Positions 35,411-44,147 are shown, numbered from the stretch's first letter. The stretch: DNA of 64,000 nt from Nannocystis exedens (GCF_002343915.1 NZ_NETK01000001.1:4350001-4414000); one strand, 5' to 3'. Made by a program: numbers and translations. Notes: a model not told the origin generated them from the letters alone.

Positions 35411-36643
35411 ATGCAAGCCGTCCTCGCCGAGCTCGAGTCCGTGCTCGCCGGGCTGGTCGAGCGCGACCTCCCGGGCGCCCTCGTCGTCGCCTGCAGCGAC
35501 GTCGAGACCCTGTACCTCGCCCAGGTCCTCGCGCGCCTCGACGAGCGCTCCGAGTCCGACCTCTTCCTGACCTTCACCGACGCCGCGCCGACCGCCGCCG
35601 CGCTCGTCGACGCCCTCGCCGACAACCTCGCGCTGCAGCAGGCCAACCTCGCCGAGCTGCTCGGTCCGGCGACTGCGCTGCCCGCTCTGCCTGCCCTCGC
35701 GCGCGACACCTCCCGCCCCCCGGCCGACCGCCTCGCAGCGCTGGTCCATCACCTGCTCGACCTCCTCCCCGCGGGCGATCACCGGCTCGTCCTCGCCGTC
35801 GTTCCCTCCCGGCTCCCGGCCGACTTCTCCGGCGAGCTCGCCGGACCGCTGCTGCGCCGCCCGCAACACCCTCGCCTCCGCCTGGTGCTGCGCGACGATC
35901 GGGCTCGCCCGGATCACTTCACGTCCGCGGAGGCATGTCCCGATGAACATGTCCTTGCATACAGCCTCGACCTCGCGCCCGCGGACGCCGTCGCGGCCGC
36001 GGTCGCCGCCGCCCGCGACCCCGAGCGTCCGGCGGCCGCGCGGATTCAGGCGCTCATGGAGCTCGCCTACCTCGACCTCGGCCACGGCCGCCTCGCCGAC
36101 GCCGCGCAGAAGTTCTCCGGCTGCGCCGAGTTCCACGCCCGCGCCGGGAACCCTGCGCTGGCCGCCCTCGCCCTCGCCGGCGTCGGCGACGTCCAGCGCG
36201 CCCGCGGTGATTTCGTCGCCGCCCGCCGGACCTACGAATCGGCCCTGCTCGAAGCCGCCGCGACCCCGGCGTTTCCGGTGACCTTGCAGGTCGTCCTCGC
36301 CCTGGCCGACACCTGCCTCGCGCTCGCGCAGCACGCCGACGCCGAGGCCTACTATCAATTGGCCGACTTGCTCGCCGGCAAGCTGCTGCGCCCGCACACC
36401 CGCGCCGACGTGCAGGAGTCGCTCGGCGTGTGTCGCCTGGCCCGCGGCGCCGGCGACGAGGCCGCCCGCGCGTGGGAGGAGGCCGCCGAGCTCTGTCGCG
36501 TCATCGACTACCCGCAGCGCCTCCACAGCCTCCTCGGCCGCCTCGCCGCCCATCACGAGCCCCGCGATCGCGCCCGCCAGCGCACCTGTCTCGAAGAACA
36601 GGCCGCCCTCGCCGCTCGCCTGAAGGAGGCCCGGTCGTGCTGA
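35411..36643 (+). CDS. TPR-repeat protein, probable effector loading adaptor
   Basis: 410 residues. The N-terminal 190 residues form an alpha/beta domain (VVACSDVETLYLAQVLARLD, HRLVLAVVPSRLP) that I do not recognise; the C-terminal half is TPR-like helices (ALMELAYLDLGHGRLADAAQ, ALAGVGDVQRARGDFVAARR, and DAEAYYQLADLLAG). It starts 9 bases after vgrG with a GAGGTGA ribosome-binding site and overlaps the Rhs gene. Position between VgrG and a PAAR-Rhs toxin suggests an adaptor or chaperone that loads the toxin on the spike; that role is inferred. Confidence 0.75.
   Translation: MQAVLAELESVLAGLVERDLPGALVVACSDVETLYLAQVLARLDERSESDLFLTFTDAAPTAAALVDALADNLALQQANLAELLGPATALPALPALARDTSRPPADRLAALVHHLLDLLPAGDHRLVLAVVPSRLPADFSGELAGPLLRRPQHPRLRLVLRDDRARPDHFTSAEACPDEHVLAYSLDLAPADAVAAAVAAARDPERPAAARIQALMELAYLDLGHGRLADAAQKFSGCAEFHARAGNPALAALALAGVGDVQRARGDFVAARRTYESALLEAAATPAFPVTLQVVLALADTCLALAQHADAEAYYQLADLLAGKLLRPHTRADVQESLGVCRLARGAGDEAARAWEEAAELCRVIDYPQRLHSLLGRLAAHHEPRDRARQRTCLEEQAALAARLKEARSC
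36623..36629 (+). promoter_or_regulatory. AAGGAGG ribosome-binding site of the Rhs gene
   Basis: A perfect Shine-Dalgarno sequence inside the end of the TPR gene, 7 nt before GTG 36637. It fixes the start of the Rhs protein at that GTG instead of the later ATG at 36712. Confidence 0.7.
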
Positions 36644-39600
36644 TCGTCGGCGGCCAGATCCGCCCCGCCGCGGACACCACCGTCTCGAGCGACGAGACGT
36701 CCGGGATCCTCATGAGCGCCCTCTACGAGGTCGTCGACGCCCGGGCCGCGCCGTTCATCGCCCCGCGCTCGGCGGCCGAGCAGCAGCGCCGCGACGCCGA
36801 GACCGCGCTCGCCACCGCCACCCGCTTGATCGGCGGCAGCCTCGCCTGGCTCAACGTCCCCGTCGAGCTCCTCGGCACCGGCTTCGCCCTCCTCACCGCC
36901 CCGCTGGGCGCCGCCGCCCCCCCGCTGCCCGCCGCCACCCTCGCCTCGCTGCACCTCGGCATCCCGCACCTGCACTCGCACCCGCCGGCCATGCCGATCC
37001 CCTTGCCGAGCTTCGGCCCGGTCGCGCTCGGCGGTTGCACCTCCGTCCTGATCGGCGGCCTCCCGGCGGCCCGCGCCGGCGACCTCGGCGTCTCGATCAC
37101 CTGCGGCTCGCTGGCGCCGCCGTTTCAGGTGATGACGGGCTCGAGCAAGGTGTTCATCGGCGGCAGCCGGGCCGCGCGCTCCCTCGACATCACTCGCCAT
37201 TGTCAGACCCCGTTGCCGCCCGCCGGCGCTGCCGCCAAGGTGGCCGCCGGCGCGCTGGCCAGCCTCCCGCTGGCCCTCGGCGCCGCGTCTGCGGTCCTGC
37301 AGCGCCAGCAATCGCGCGAGAGCGAGCGAGAGAGCCGCGAGTACGCCGCCATGGGCGACACCACCATGGCCGCGGCGATGGCCGAGGTCAGCGCCGGTCA
37401 GGCGCTCGGCGCGACCATGCAGGCCGCCCAGACCGCCGTCGACGCCGTCGCCCTCGCGGCGCGCCTCCTCATGGGCAAGGATCCCGGCACCCCGCCGTGC
37501 TTCGGCGCGCTGATCACCGGCGCCTCCGACGTGCAGATCGGCGGCTTTCCCATGCCGCCCTGGCGCGTCACGATCGGCGCCCTGGGAAAGCTCGCGCGCG
37601 GCCTCAAGTCGAGGCCGCGCCGTCACGACCTCGCCGACGGGCTGCACGCCCGCGCGCGCGGCAACTTCAAGCCCGGGCGGATCGACAACGCCCTGCCCAA
37701 GCGCTTCTGCTTCCTCACCGGTCATCCCGTCGACGTCATCGCCGGCCGCGTCATCACCGACGACGTCGACCTCGAGCTTTCCGGCCCGCTCCGCTTCGGC
37801 TTCGAGCGCAACTACAGCTCCACCTGGAGCGCCCGCGACTCCGTCGTCGGCCACGGCTGGTCGCACAGCCTCGATCAGGCCGTCTGGGTCGAGCACCGGC
37901 AGCTCGTCCATCGCGCCGAGGACGGCCGCGAGCTCTGCTTCGAGCTCCCTCCCGGCGCGCGCCTCGACCGACCGCTGCGACTGTTCGACCCGCGCAACCG
38001 CCTGACCCTCACCGGCGACGGCGACGGCCGCTACACCATCGAGGACGCCGCCGGCCGCCTGCACGACTTCGCACCTGTCCCCGGGGACACATCACCCGAG
38101 CGCGGCAACGCCCGCCTCGTCGCCGTCCGCGCCCGCGCCGGTCACACGATCGCCTGCGACTACGACGCGCGCGCCCGCCTGCATCGCGTCCGTGACAGCG
38201 CCGGCCGCGAGTACCGCCTCACCTACGATCGCCGCTCGCGCCTGCACCGCGTCTTCGCCCCGCACCCCGACCGGGAGGGCCTCGTCCGCCACGTCGAGTA
38301 CCGCTATTCACCCGAGGGCGACCTCACCGAGGTCGTCGACGCCCTCGGTCAGACCACCCGGTACGCCTATCACCGCCACCGCCTCGTCCGCCACACCCTG
38401 CGCACCGGTCTCAGCTTCCACTTCGAATACGACGGCCCCGAGCCCGGTGCCGCCTGCGTTCGTACCTGGGGCGACGGCGGCATTTATGATCATACCCTCG
38501 TCTACGACAAACAGCGGCGCGTCACCGTCGTCACCAACTCGTGCGGCGAGCCGACCGTCTACGCCGCCGGCGGCCGCGGCGAGGTCGTGCAGATCACCGA
38601 CCCGCGCGGCGGCGTCACCCGCTTCGAGTACGACGAGCACCTGCGCAAGACCGCCGACGTCGACCCGCTCGGCCGCGTCACCCGCTACGAGTACGACGCC
38701 CGGGGCAATTGCACCCGCCTCGTCGGCCCCGACGGCGCCGAGCTCCGCGTCGAGTACGGCTCGACCGGGCTCCCGCTCGCCGCGATCGACGCGCTGGGCG
38801 GCCGCTGGCGCTACACCCACGACCACCTCGGCCGCCTCGCCGCGCGCACCGACCCGCTCGGGCAGACGACCACCTACATGTACGAAGGCCCGCATCTCGC
38901 CGCCGTGATCGATCCCGCAGGCCGTGCCGCGCGCTTCTTTCACGACCCCGCGGGCGACCTCGTCCGCGTGCAGTTCCCCGACGGTACCGCCGAGGCGTGG
39001 GCCCACGATCGCCGCGGACGACCGATCGCCTGGACCGACGTGCGCGGCAACCTCGAGCGCCGCCGTTACGACCTGCTCGATCGCCTCGTCGCCGTCGAGC
39101 TCGCCGACGGCGACCGCCGCACCTACGCCTACGATCCCGAGGGACATGTCCTCAAGTTCAGCGACGCCCACCGAGACGTCCACATGACCTACGCCGGCAT
39201 GGGCTGCCTCGTCGCCCGCACCGAGGCCGGCGCCACCGTGCGCTACACCTACGACACCGAGGAGCGCCTCACCGCGATCACCAACGAGGCCGGCGCCGTG
39301 TACCGCTTCGAGCTCGACCCGGCCGGCGACATCAAGGCCGAGCACGGCTTCGACGGGCTGCGGCGGATCTACCGGCGCGACCTGGCAGGCCGCGTCACCG
39401 AGGTCTTCCGCCCCGGCGGCCTCCGCACGGCGTACGCCCGCGACGCCGCCGGTCAGCTCACCGGCGTCTTCCACTCCGACGGCAGCAGCGACGCCTTCAC
39501 CTACCGCATCGACGGTGCCATGCTCGAGGCCGTGCACGTCGAGCCCGACGCCGAGCCGGTCGTCCTCCGCTTCGAGCGCGACGCCCTCGGTCGCGTGGTC

Positions 39601-41205
39601 CGTGAGTCGCAGGGCGAACACTGGGTCGCGCAGCTCCTCGGCCCCGACGGCCTGCGTTCGCGCCTGCGCTCGTCCCTCGGCGCGCGGGTGCAGCTCTCGC
39701 GCGACGTGATGGGGTCCGTCCTGCGCATCGACGCCGGCGAGCGGGCGTGGTGGGCCGAAATTCACCGCGAGCCGGGCGGGCTCGAAGCCCGCCGCGACCT
39801 CCCCGGCGACATCCGCACGCGGTGGCAGCACGACCCGCGCGGCTTGCCCACCGAGCACACCATCGAGCGCGTCACACCTGCGCGGCTCGGCGCCCGCTCG
39901 CACACCTTCGCGCATCATCAGCGCCGCCACTCCTGGGCCCCCGGCGCGCGCCTCGGCCGCGTCGACGACCTCTACCGCGGCCGCATCGAATACGAGCACG
40001 ACGAGCGCGGCTACCTCGTCTCCGCGACCTATCCCCAGGGACAGGTCGAGCTGCGCCTCCCCGAACCCGCCGGCAACCTCTTCCGCGACTACGAGCGGCG
40101 CGGCCGCACCTACGGTCCTGCCGGCCAGCTCCTGGCGGCCGACGGCAAGCACTTCGAGTACGACCGCGAGGGCAATCTCATCCAGACAATCGACGGCGAT
40201 GGCACCTGGCGCTACCGCTGGACCGGCAGCGGCAACCTCGCCGAAGTGCGCCGCCCCGACGGCGAGCGCGTCACCTTCACGTACGACGCCCTCGGCCGCC
40301 GCGTCAGCAAGACCACCAAGAATGGGCGCACGCGGTGGCTGTGGGACGGGGACGTCCCGCTCCACGAGTGGACGCTCGCGCCGGACGCTCCCGAATTGCC
40401 GCCCTGCCAGCGCGCGACCGACCTGGCCTCGCGTGAGCCCGTGGAGCGCCGCTTTCCGTGTGCCGACGAGCCCGAGCTGCTCACGTGGATCTTCGAGCCC
40501 GACACCTTCACGCCCGTCGCGCGCCTGTCCTCGCGCGAGCGCGAGGCCGCCAGCCTCGTCGCCGATCACCTCGGCACCCCGATCGCGGCCTTCGACGGCG
40601 CAGGCCGCCCGGTCTGGTCCGCCGAACTCGACGTCCACGGCCGGATCCGCGACCTCGCCGGCGACCGCCGCTTCTGTCCCTTCCGCTACCCCGGTCAGTA
40701 CGAGGACGCCGAGACCGGCCTCTACTACAACCGCTTCCGCTACTACGACCCCGAAGCCGGCCAGTACATCAGCCAGGACCCGCTCGGCCTCGCCGCCGGC
40801 CTCGCCTTCTACGCTTACGTCCCCGATCCCCTGAGCGCCTTCGATCCGCTGGGCTTACACAAGTGCGACAAGAAGATCCGGCAGACACGTCCCCTGGATG
40901 ACCTCGACATCGAGCACGCCTGGAGCCGCCACGCCGGGGAGCTCCTCGGGGGCACGATGGCGTCGCACGTCCATCGCTCGGCTTTCGTGTCCATCCTCGA
41001 CCGCGCGCGGCGCAGCGGGCTCACGTTCTTCTCCCACTCCGGAGCATCCGCCACGATTGCTCACCTCGCCAGGATCGACGGCAAATACATCGTGGTGCAT
41101 TTCTTCCGGGACGGGCCGCAGGCTGGCAAGGTCGCCAGCGCGTGGCGGCCGAGCCAACGTCAGCTCAGGACTTATTTACGGGATGCACGCCGAGACGGCC
41201 CATAG
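36637..41205 (+). CDS. PAAR-Rhs polymorphic toxin
   Basis: 1522 residues from GTG 36637. The N-terminal 350 residues carry PAAR/DUF4150-like turns (FGPVALGGCTSVLIGGLPAA, MTGSSKVFIGGSRAARSLDI) that cap the VgrG tip, and helical segments. RHS/YD repeats follow (HPVDVIAGRVITDDVDLEL, RYEYDARGNCTRLVGPDG), ending with the core motif YYNRFRYYDPEAGQYISQDP then LGL and FDPLGLH near 1400, where the shell is self-cleaved in this family. The last ~117 residues are the toxin: IEHAWSRHAGELLGG, SAFVSILDRARRSGLTFFSH, GKYIVVHFFRDGPQAGKVAS, WRPSQRQL. I do not recognise it; the His-rich strands and the K-Y-I-V-V-H-F strand would fit a BECR-type ribonuclease, only as a guess. Confidence 0.92.
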   Translation: MLIVGGQIRPAADTTVSSDETSGILMSALYEVVDARAAPFIAPRSAAEQQRRDAETALATATRLIGGSLAWLNVPVELLGTGFALLTAPLGAAAPPLPAATLASLHLGIPHLHSHPPAMPIPLPSFGPVALGGCTSVLIGGLPAARAGDLGVSITCGSLAPPFQVMTGSSKVFIGGSRAARSLDITRHCQTPLPPAGAAAKVAAGALASLPLALGAASAVLQRQQSRESERESREYAAMGDTTMAAAMAEVSAGQALGATMQAAQTAVDAVALAARLLMGKDPGTPPCFGALITGASDVQIGGFPMPPWRVTIGALGKLARGLKSRPRRHDLADGLHARARGNFKPGRIDNALPKRFCFLTGHPVDVIAGRVITDDVDLELSGPLRFGFERNYSSTWSARDSVVGHGWSHSLDQAVWVEHRQLVHRAEDGRELCFELPPGARLDRPLRLFDPRNRLTLTGDGDGRYTIEDAAGRLHDFAPVPGDTSPERGNARLVAVRARAGHTIACDYDARARLHRVRDSAGREYRLTYDRRSRLHRVFAPHPDREGLVRHVEYRYSPEGDLTEVVDALGQTTRYAYHRHRLVRHTLRTGLSFHFEYDGPEPGAACVRTWGDGGIYDHTLVYDKQRRVTVVTNSCGEPTVYAAGGRGEVVQITDPRGGVTRFEYDEHLRKTADVDPLGRVTRYEYDARGNCTRLVGPDGAELRVEYGSTGLPLAAIDALGGRWRYTHDHLGRLAARTDPLGQTTTYMYEGPHLAAVIDPAGRAARFFHDPAGDLVRVQFPDGTAEAWAHDRRGRPIAWTDVRGNLERRRYDLLDRLVAVELADGDRRTYAYDPEGHVLKFSDAHRDVHMTYAGMGCLVARTEAGATVRYTYDTEERLTAITNEAGAVYRFELDPAGDIKAEHGFDGLRRIYRRDLAGRVTEVFRPGGLRTAYARDAAGQLTGVFHSDGSSDAFTYRIDGAMLEAVHVEPDAEPVVLRFERDALGRVVRESQGEHWVAQLLGPDGLRSRLRSSLGARVQLSRDVMGSVLRIDAGERAWWAEIHREPGGLEARRDLPGDIRTRWQHDPRGLPTEHTIERVTPARLGARSHTFAHHQRRHSWAPGARLGRVDDLYRGRIEYEHDERGYLVSATYPQGQVELRLPEPAGNLFRDYERRGRTYGPAGQLLAADGKHFEYDREGNLIQTIDGDGTWRYRWTGSGNLAEVRRPDGERVTFTYDALGRRVSKTTKNGRTRWLWDGDVPLHEWTLAPDAPELPPCQRATDLASREPVERRFPCADEPELLTWIFEPDTFTPVARLSSREREAASLVADHLGTPIAAFDGAGRPVWSAELDVHGRIRDLAGDRRFCPFRYPGQYEDAETGLYYNRFRYYDPEAGQYISQDPLGLAAGLAFYAYVPDPLSAFDPLGLHKCDKKIRQTRPLDDLDIEHAWSRHAGELLGGTMASHVHRSAFVSILDRARRSGLTFFSHSGASATIAHLARIDGKYIVVHFFRDGPQAGKVASAWRPSQRQLRTYLRDARRDGP

Positions 41206-41212
41206 GAGCGCA

Positions 41213-41917
41213 ATGAGACGGCAAGGAGAATTCTACCCGGTCATCACCCTCCTCGCGGACGACGACTTCGATCGTCACATGCGAAGAGTCCTCGGCTTCC
41301 ACACGGCTCGTGGGTGGCGCATCAAGCGAGCACTCGTGGTCCGCAGGGAATCGATGCCGGTGGAGTTCAAGTCGCTCTCGGACATCGAGCGTGATAGAGG
41401 CGAGTGCGCCGGCGATCCTCCGCCCGACCTCACACCGATCGAGGTGTTGCTGGATCCGCCCCGCGCCCTCGGGCGCCAGGGCGCCCACGAACGGCGCGCC
41501 CAGCTCGGAACCAGCGTCATCGGCTGTTCGGCGTCGGAGCACGCAGTCGAACTCCAGCTGACGAAGGAGAGCGGCGCGAAGAGCCTGGCGTCCCTGCGGG
41601 AGCTCGTTCAAGCTCTTCGCCCGCCCGTCGCCGCGCTCGGCTCCTCGCTGTTTCGCGGTCCATCCCTGGCAGAGTTGCGCGAGGCGACGAACTCCTTCCG
41701 GGTCGAACTGGAGAAGATCTACCTGTCCCGTGAAGTACTCGGAGACAAGGGTAACGGCCCTTTCGCCGACCTCGAGGCCGTCGCATGGGAGGAGGGACTC
41801 CTGGTCTCGGGAAACCCAGGGGAGGTCACCAATCAGTGCTGGCCAATTTTGCGGAAATGGGCCTACTCCGTCACGCCGGCAAGCCGACCGTCGGGACGGG
41901 CGTACCGGTCCGGATAG
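41213..41917 (+). CDS. candidate immunity protein for the Rhs toxin
   Basis: 234 residues, no known family. The ATG follows the Rhs stop by 7 bases, with AGGAG overlapping that stop, so the two genes are co-expressed; small soluble proteins in this position are usually immunity proteins. Visible: MRRQGEFYPVITLLADDDFD, a central helical part (SLASLRELVQALRPPVAALG) and SFRVELEKIYLSREVLGDKG. No signal peptide or membrane helix, consistent with neutralising a cytoplasmic toxin. The last 27 residues overlap the next small frame, so a frameshift joining the two is possible. Confidence 0.6.
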   Translation: MRRQGEFYPVITLLADDDFDRHMRRVLGFHTARGWRIKRALVVRRESMPVEFKSLSDIERDRGECAGDPPPDLTPIEVLLDPPRALGRQGAHERRAQLGTSVIGCSASEHAVELQLTKESGAKSLASLRELVQALRPPVAALGSSLFRGPSLAELREATNSFRVELEKIYLSREVLGDKGNGPFADLEAVAWEEGLLVSGNPGEVTNQCWPILRKWAYSVTPASRPSGRAYRSG

Positions 41918-42087
41918 CAGGCGGTCTCGACCGAGCTCGCCTCCAGCTCAGGCGCTTTGCACAGGATGCGCTCGGGATGCCGGTTGTGGAGCGGCTGAAG
42001 CACGCCGAGCTCTACTACGAGCTCTTGAGCAACATCGCCAAGACGCTCTTCCTGGCAAAGTGCGAAAGCGCCTGCTCTTCGCGCTGA
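41836..42087 (+). CDS. small protein or frameshifted tail of the immunity gene
   Basis: 83 residues from GTG 41836, preceded by GGGGAGG at a wide spacing. It reads VLANFAEMGLLRHAGKPTVG, LQLRRFAQDALGMPVVERLK, ELYYELLSNIAKTLFLAKCE: convincing helical soluble protein in a frame different from the upstream gene. It may be a second small gene, or the true C-terminus of the immunity gene after a sequencing frameshift near 41830. No family is recognised. Confidence 0.45.
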   Translation: MLANFAEMGLLRHAGKPTVGTGVPVRIAGGLDRARLQLRRFAQDALGMPVVERLKHAELYYELLSNIAKTLFLAKCESACSSR

Positions 42088-42980
42088 TCCGAGCGGATTG
42101 GTCCGACGGGTCTTCGGAAGGCATCCGCGTCCATGCTCACCCTCCTCGCGCTCATTCAACCGCTCGAGGGCGCACCCGAGTGGCTGCTCCGAGTCGCCAG
42201 CCGACGACATGACTCCGCCTACGCAGAGGCCCTCCGGAGCTGCACCGCCAGCACGCGCACGAAGCCGGCCATCGACCGGCAGAGCGACCTCAGCGACGCT
42301 CGACTTCGGCGGTGGGCGATGTTCCGCGGTCGGCCTCGCCCTGCCCTTGCCATTGGCCGCGCAGGGCTCATGTTCGCCCTGCTCGTCCTCATTCGTGCAT
42401 TCCTGGGGGCCCCTATGGAGCGGGTCCGACCTTGCCGTGCCCCAGTCCGAGTGCCGGCGATACCAATCGATACATTCTGATTCGATAAGATAGGAGTTTG
42501 CCCCGGCGCTCCCCGCCCCCTCGCGGTCAACCTCTTGAAATCACGCGCTTTGCCTCCCGGGTTGACTCCTGGCCTGCCGCGTGCTCAAGTGGGTGCAAGG
42601 ACCTGCGTCATGGCACCGATCGCCGTCACCACGAAAGATACGCAACAGCCCGTCGCGCGAGACGCGATGGGTAAGCGTATGAGGCCGTGGCGACGTGGTC
42701 GCGGGTGCTGAAGCAGAGCACTGCAATCGTCCGCGGCCACGAAGTCGGCGAGCGTCCAACTGGCGGCAAAACGAACCGCCGCCAGACGCTCAGTTCGCGG
42801 CGCGCCGGTCCATCGTCTCGTCCGCGGGCTTCTTCCAGGTCGCCCTCGCTTCCGGGTGCGGAAGTCCGGGGCCCCGCCTCGGGTCGGCGTCTGAAGGCGC
42901 CGGCATCGGCCACACCGGCCGGGTTCGCGTCTTCGACGCGCGCTGTTTTACAACGGAATCGTGGAAGAGGAAGAGAAGAT
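42088..42980. other. gene-poor stretch before the tRNA array
   Basis: No supported gene. A 115-codon plus-strand frame (42133-42480, starting MLTLLALIQPLEGAPEWLL) has a possible helix but no family and no good ribosome-binding site. AT content rises around 42470-42500 (ATTCTGATTCGATAAGATAGG), a plausible promoter for the array downstream. A strong hairpin at 42750-42791 is listed separately. Confidence 0.4.
42750..42791. repeat. 14-bp hairpin with a 4-nt bulge
   Basis: Left arm GAGCGTC-(CAAC)-TGGCGGC, right arm GCCGCCAGACGCTC: 14 perfect pairs with a CAAC bulge and a 10-nt loop (AAAACGAACC). It is about 190 nt upstream of the first tRNA. Possible terminator, processing site or element end. 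Confidence 0.4.
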
Positions 42981-43049
42981 TGCGTCGTCGGGCGGCCCCG
43001 ACCCTCGGCTCTGACCCGAGGCTTGCTGGATCGACACCAGCCGGCGCAA
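42981..43049 (+). tRNA. tRNA-Gln(CTG)
   Basis: Acceptor TGCGTCG pairs with CGGCGCA (U1-A72, as in many tRNA-Gln). Anticodon stem CTCGG/CCGAG, loop CTCTGAC. T stem GCTGG/CCAGC with loop ATCGACA. Discriminator A, no CCA. Short D arm. First unit of the array. Confidence 0.7.
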
Positions 43050-43092
43050 TTCATGCCGCCGCCGCGACGTCTCGTCGAGGCCGCGACATCGG

Positions 43093-43163
43093 GGTGCCGT
43101 GGCCGAGTGACAGGCAGCGCTCTCATAAGGCGCCGTACGCAGGGTCGTTACCTGCCGGCACCA
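43093..43163 (+). tRNA. tRNA with CAT anticodon (elongator Met or Ile2)
   Basis: Acceptor GGTGCCG/CGGCACC is perfect and has G1-C72, so it is not an initiator. Anticodon stem GCGCT/GGCGC, loop CTCATAA. T stem GCAGG/CCTGC with odd loop GTCGTTA. Discriminator A. Confidence 0.75.
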
Positions 43164-43181
43164 TCCCTATAGACAGAATTC

Positions 43182-43255
43182 GGGCTGCGAGCGAAGGCGC
43201 TGGCGAACCCTTGCAAGGTTCGTGTTTACATCGGGGGCGGTACCCGAGCGGTCCA
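43182..43255 (+). tRNA. tRNA-Ala(TGC), with G3-U70
   Basis: Acceptor GGGCTGC/GCGGTCC contains the G3-U70 wobble that specifies alanine. Anticodon stem GAACC/GGTTC, loop CTTGCAA. T stem TCGGG/CCCGA, loop GGCGGTA. The variable region is long (9 nt). Discriminator A. Confidence 0.65.
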
Positions 43256-43339
43256 CTGGCGGCGTAACGGCGCCTGTTACGTCACAGCGAGCGTTCAGCA
43301 ACACACACGGCGGCCGGGGCCGTGCTCGCACCGGCATCT
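43256..43339 (+). other. array spacer with hairpin, no tRNA found
   Basis: The longest spacer but one. It holds an 8-bp hairpin (GGCGTAAC, loop GGCGCCT, GTTACGTC; 43261-43283) whose loop lacks U33, and no acceptor pair could be found, so I do not call a tRNA here. Confidence 0.5.
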
Positions 43340-43410
43340 GGGAGCGTCGTCTAATGGCAGGACAGCAGATTGTTAATCTGCCTGCGCAAGTTCGATTCTT
43401 GCCGCTTCCG
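43340..43410 (+). tRNA. tRNA-Asn(GTT)
   Basis: Acceptor GGGAGCG/CGCTTCC, anticodon stem GCAGA/TCTGC with loop TTGTTAA, T stem GCAAG/CTTGC with loop TTCGATT. Discriminator G, as usual for Asn. A well-formed gene. Confidence 0.92.
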
Positions 43411-43415
43411 CGCCT

Positions 43416-43488
43416 GGGCCGATGGGACAGATGGATGTCCGGCGGATTCTTACCCCGCTTCAGGTTGGATCGTTACCAACTCGGCTCG
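43416..43488 (+). tRNA. tRNA-Lys(CTT)
   Basis: Acceptor GGGCCGA/TCGGCTC, D stem GGAC/GTCC, anticodon stem GCGGA/CCCGC (one mismatch at the loop end) with loop TTCTTAC, T stem GTTGG/CCAAC with loop ATCGTTA. Discriminator G. Five bases after tRNA-Asn. Confidence 0.7.
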
Positions 43489-43510
43489 TATCGCATTTTT
43501 GAGCCACCCT

Positions 43511-43598
43511 GGGCTCCGGCCAGGACGGGAATGGGGCGGACTTTTAATCCGCATGCCGAGCGCGTGCGCTCGACCGAGTTCGACTCTCGGGGAGCTCA
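43511..43598 (+). tRNA. TTT-anticodon tRNA with class-II-size variable arm
   Basis: Acceptor GGGCTCC/GGAGCTC, anticodon stem GCGGA/TCCGC, loop CTTTTAA (Lys TTT). T stem CCGAG/CTCGG, loop TTCGACT. Between the anticodon and T stems is a 21-nt variable region that folds as CGAGCGC-GT-GCGCTCG. Long variable arms belong to Leu, Ser and (bacterial) Tyr tRNAs, not Lys, so charging identity is open. Confidence 0.65.
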
Positions 43599-43648
43599 TA
43601 TCTTACGATCTACGTATTTCGGTGGCCTCGCCGTCTCGGGGCCGTATT

Positions 43649-43722
43649 GCCGCCGTAGGGGAGCTGGAGTCCCCGCCTCGTTGTCAGCGAGGAGATCGCG
43701 GGTTCGAACCCCGCCGGTGGCG
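43649..43722 (+). tRNA. tRNA-Asp(GTC)
   Basis: Acceptor GCCGCCG/CGGTGGC, D stem GGGG/CCCC, anticodon stem CCTCG/CGAGG with loop TTGTCAG, T stem GCGGG/CCCGC with loop TTCGAAC. Discriminator G, standard for Asp. A well-formed gene. Confidence 0.9.
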
Positions 43723-43741
43723 TTTGCGTCGGGACGCACGC

Positions 43742-43810
43742 AGGGGCGCGCGCGGCGTGCTACGCGAGGCTTTGAACCTCGCCAGGAGAGTTCGAGCCTC
43801 TCCGCCCCTT
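43742..43810 (+). tRNA. tRNA-Gln(TTG)
   Basis: Acceptor AGGGGCG/CGCCCCT perfect. Anticodon stem CGAGG/CCTCG, loop CTTTGAA. T stem GAGAG/CTCTC, loop TTCGAGC. The D arm is reduced (16 nt between acceptor and anticodon stems). Discriminator T is unusual for Gln. Confidence 0.8.
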
Positions 43811-43863
43811 ATGACTCGTGAATCTTCCGCCGTCTCGAATCGTATGCGAATCACGGCTCGTTC

Positions 43864-43934
43864 GCCGGTGTGGCCCAGTGACCGGGCGTCACCCTTCCAA
43901 GGTGAAGACGCGGGTTTGATTCCCGCCATCGGCT
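43864..43934 (+). tRNA. tRNA-Gly(TCC)
   Basis: Acceptor GCCGGTG/CATCGGC, anticodon stem TCACC/GGTGA with loop CTTCCAA, T stem GCGGG/CCCGC with loop TTTGATT (C56 changed to T). Discriminator T, the bacterial Gly standard. Confidence 0.85.
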
Positions 43935-43967
43935 CTCGCGCGTCCCCGCCGCGTTGGTTCGAACTCT

Positions 43968-44039
43968 GCAGCTCAGGTCTTGTCAGTGAGACGCGTGGTT
44001 GCCTTCCACGAGGGCCCGGTGCGACCCCGGGGAGCTGCT
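43968..44039 (+). tRNA. tRNA-Gly(GCC)
   Basis: Acceptor GCAGCTC/GAGCTGC perfect. Anticodon stem CGTGG/CCACG, loop TTGCCTT (T at 37 and 38 is odd). T stem CCCGG/CCGGG, loop TGCGACC. Discriminator T as expected for Gly. Confidence 0.78.
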
Positions 44040-44054
44040 CTATCGTGAATCATT

Positions 44055-44122
44055 GCCCTTGCTCCAAGGGAGGGCGCTGCTTGGTATGTAGCGCAGTCCG
44101 GGAGCGTTACCCGGCGAGGGCT
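44055..44122 (+). tRNA. tRNA-Thr(GGT)
   Basis: Acceptor GCCCTTG/CGAGGGC, a compact D arm (CTCC/GGAG), anticodon stem GCTGC/GTAGC with loop TTGGTAT, T stem CCGGG/CCCGG with loop AGCGTTA. 68 nt, one of the shortest units. Confidence 0.68.
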
Positions 44123-44147
44123 CCGCCGCCGTCCCTCGTGGACCCTT

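Noticed and set aside
33080..36556. 1158-codon minus-strand frame opposite vgrG and the TPR gene
   Set aside because: Shadow frame; the plus strand carries clear VgrG motifs throughout.
42750..42791. Inverted repeat as an insertion-sequence end
   Set aside because: No transposase frame and no second copy of the arm sequence were seen nearby.
43256..43339. A 25th tRNA (class II Ser/Leu) in the spacer
   Set aside because: The hairpin loop lacks U33 and no 7-bp acceptor pair or T arm can be found.
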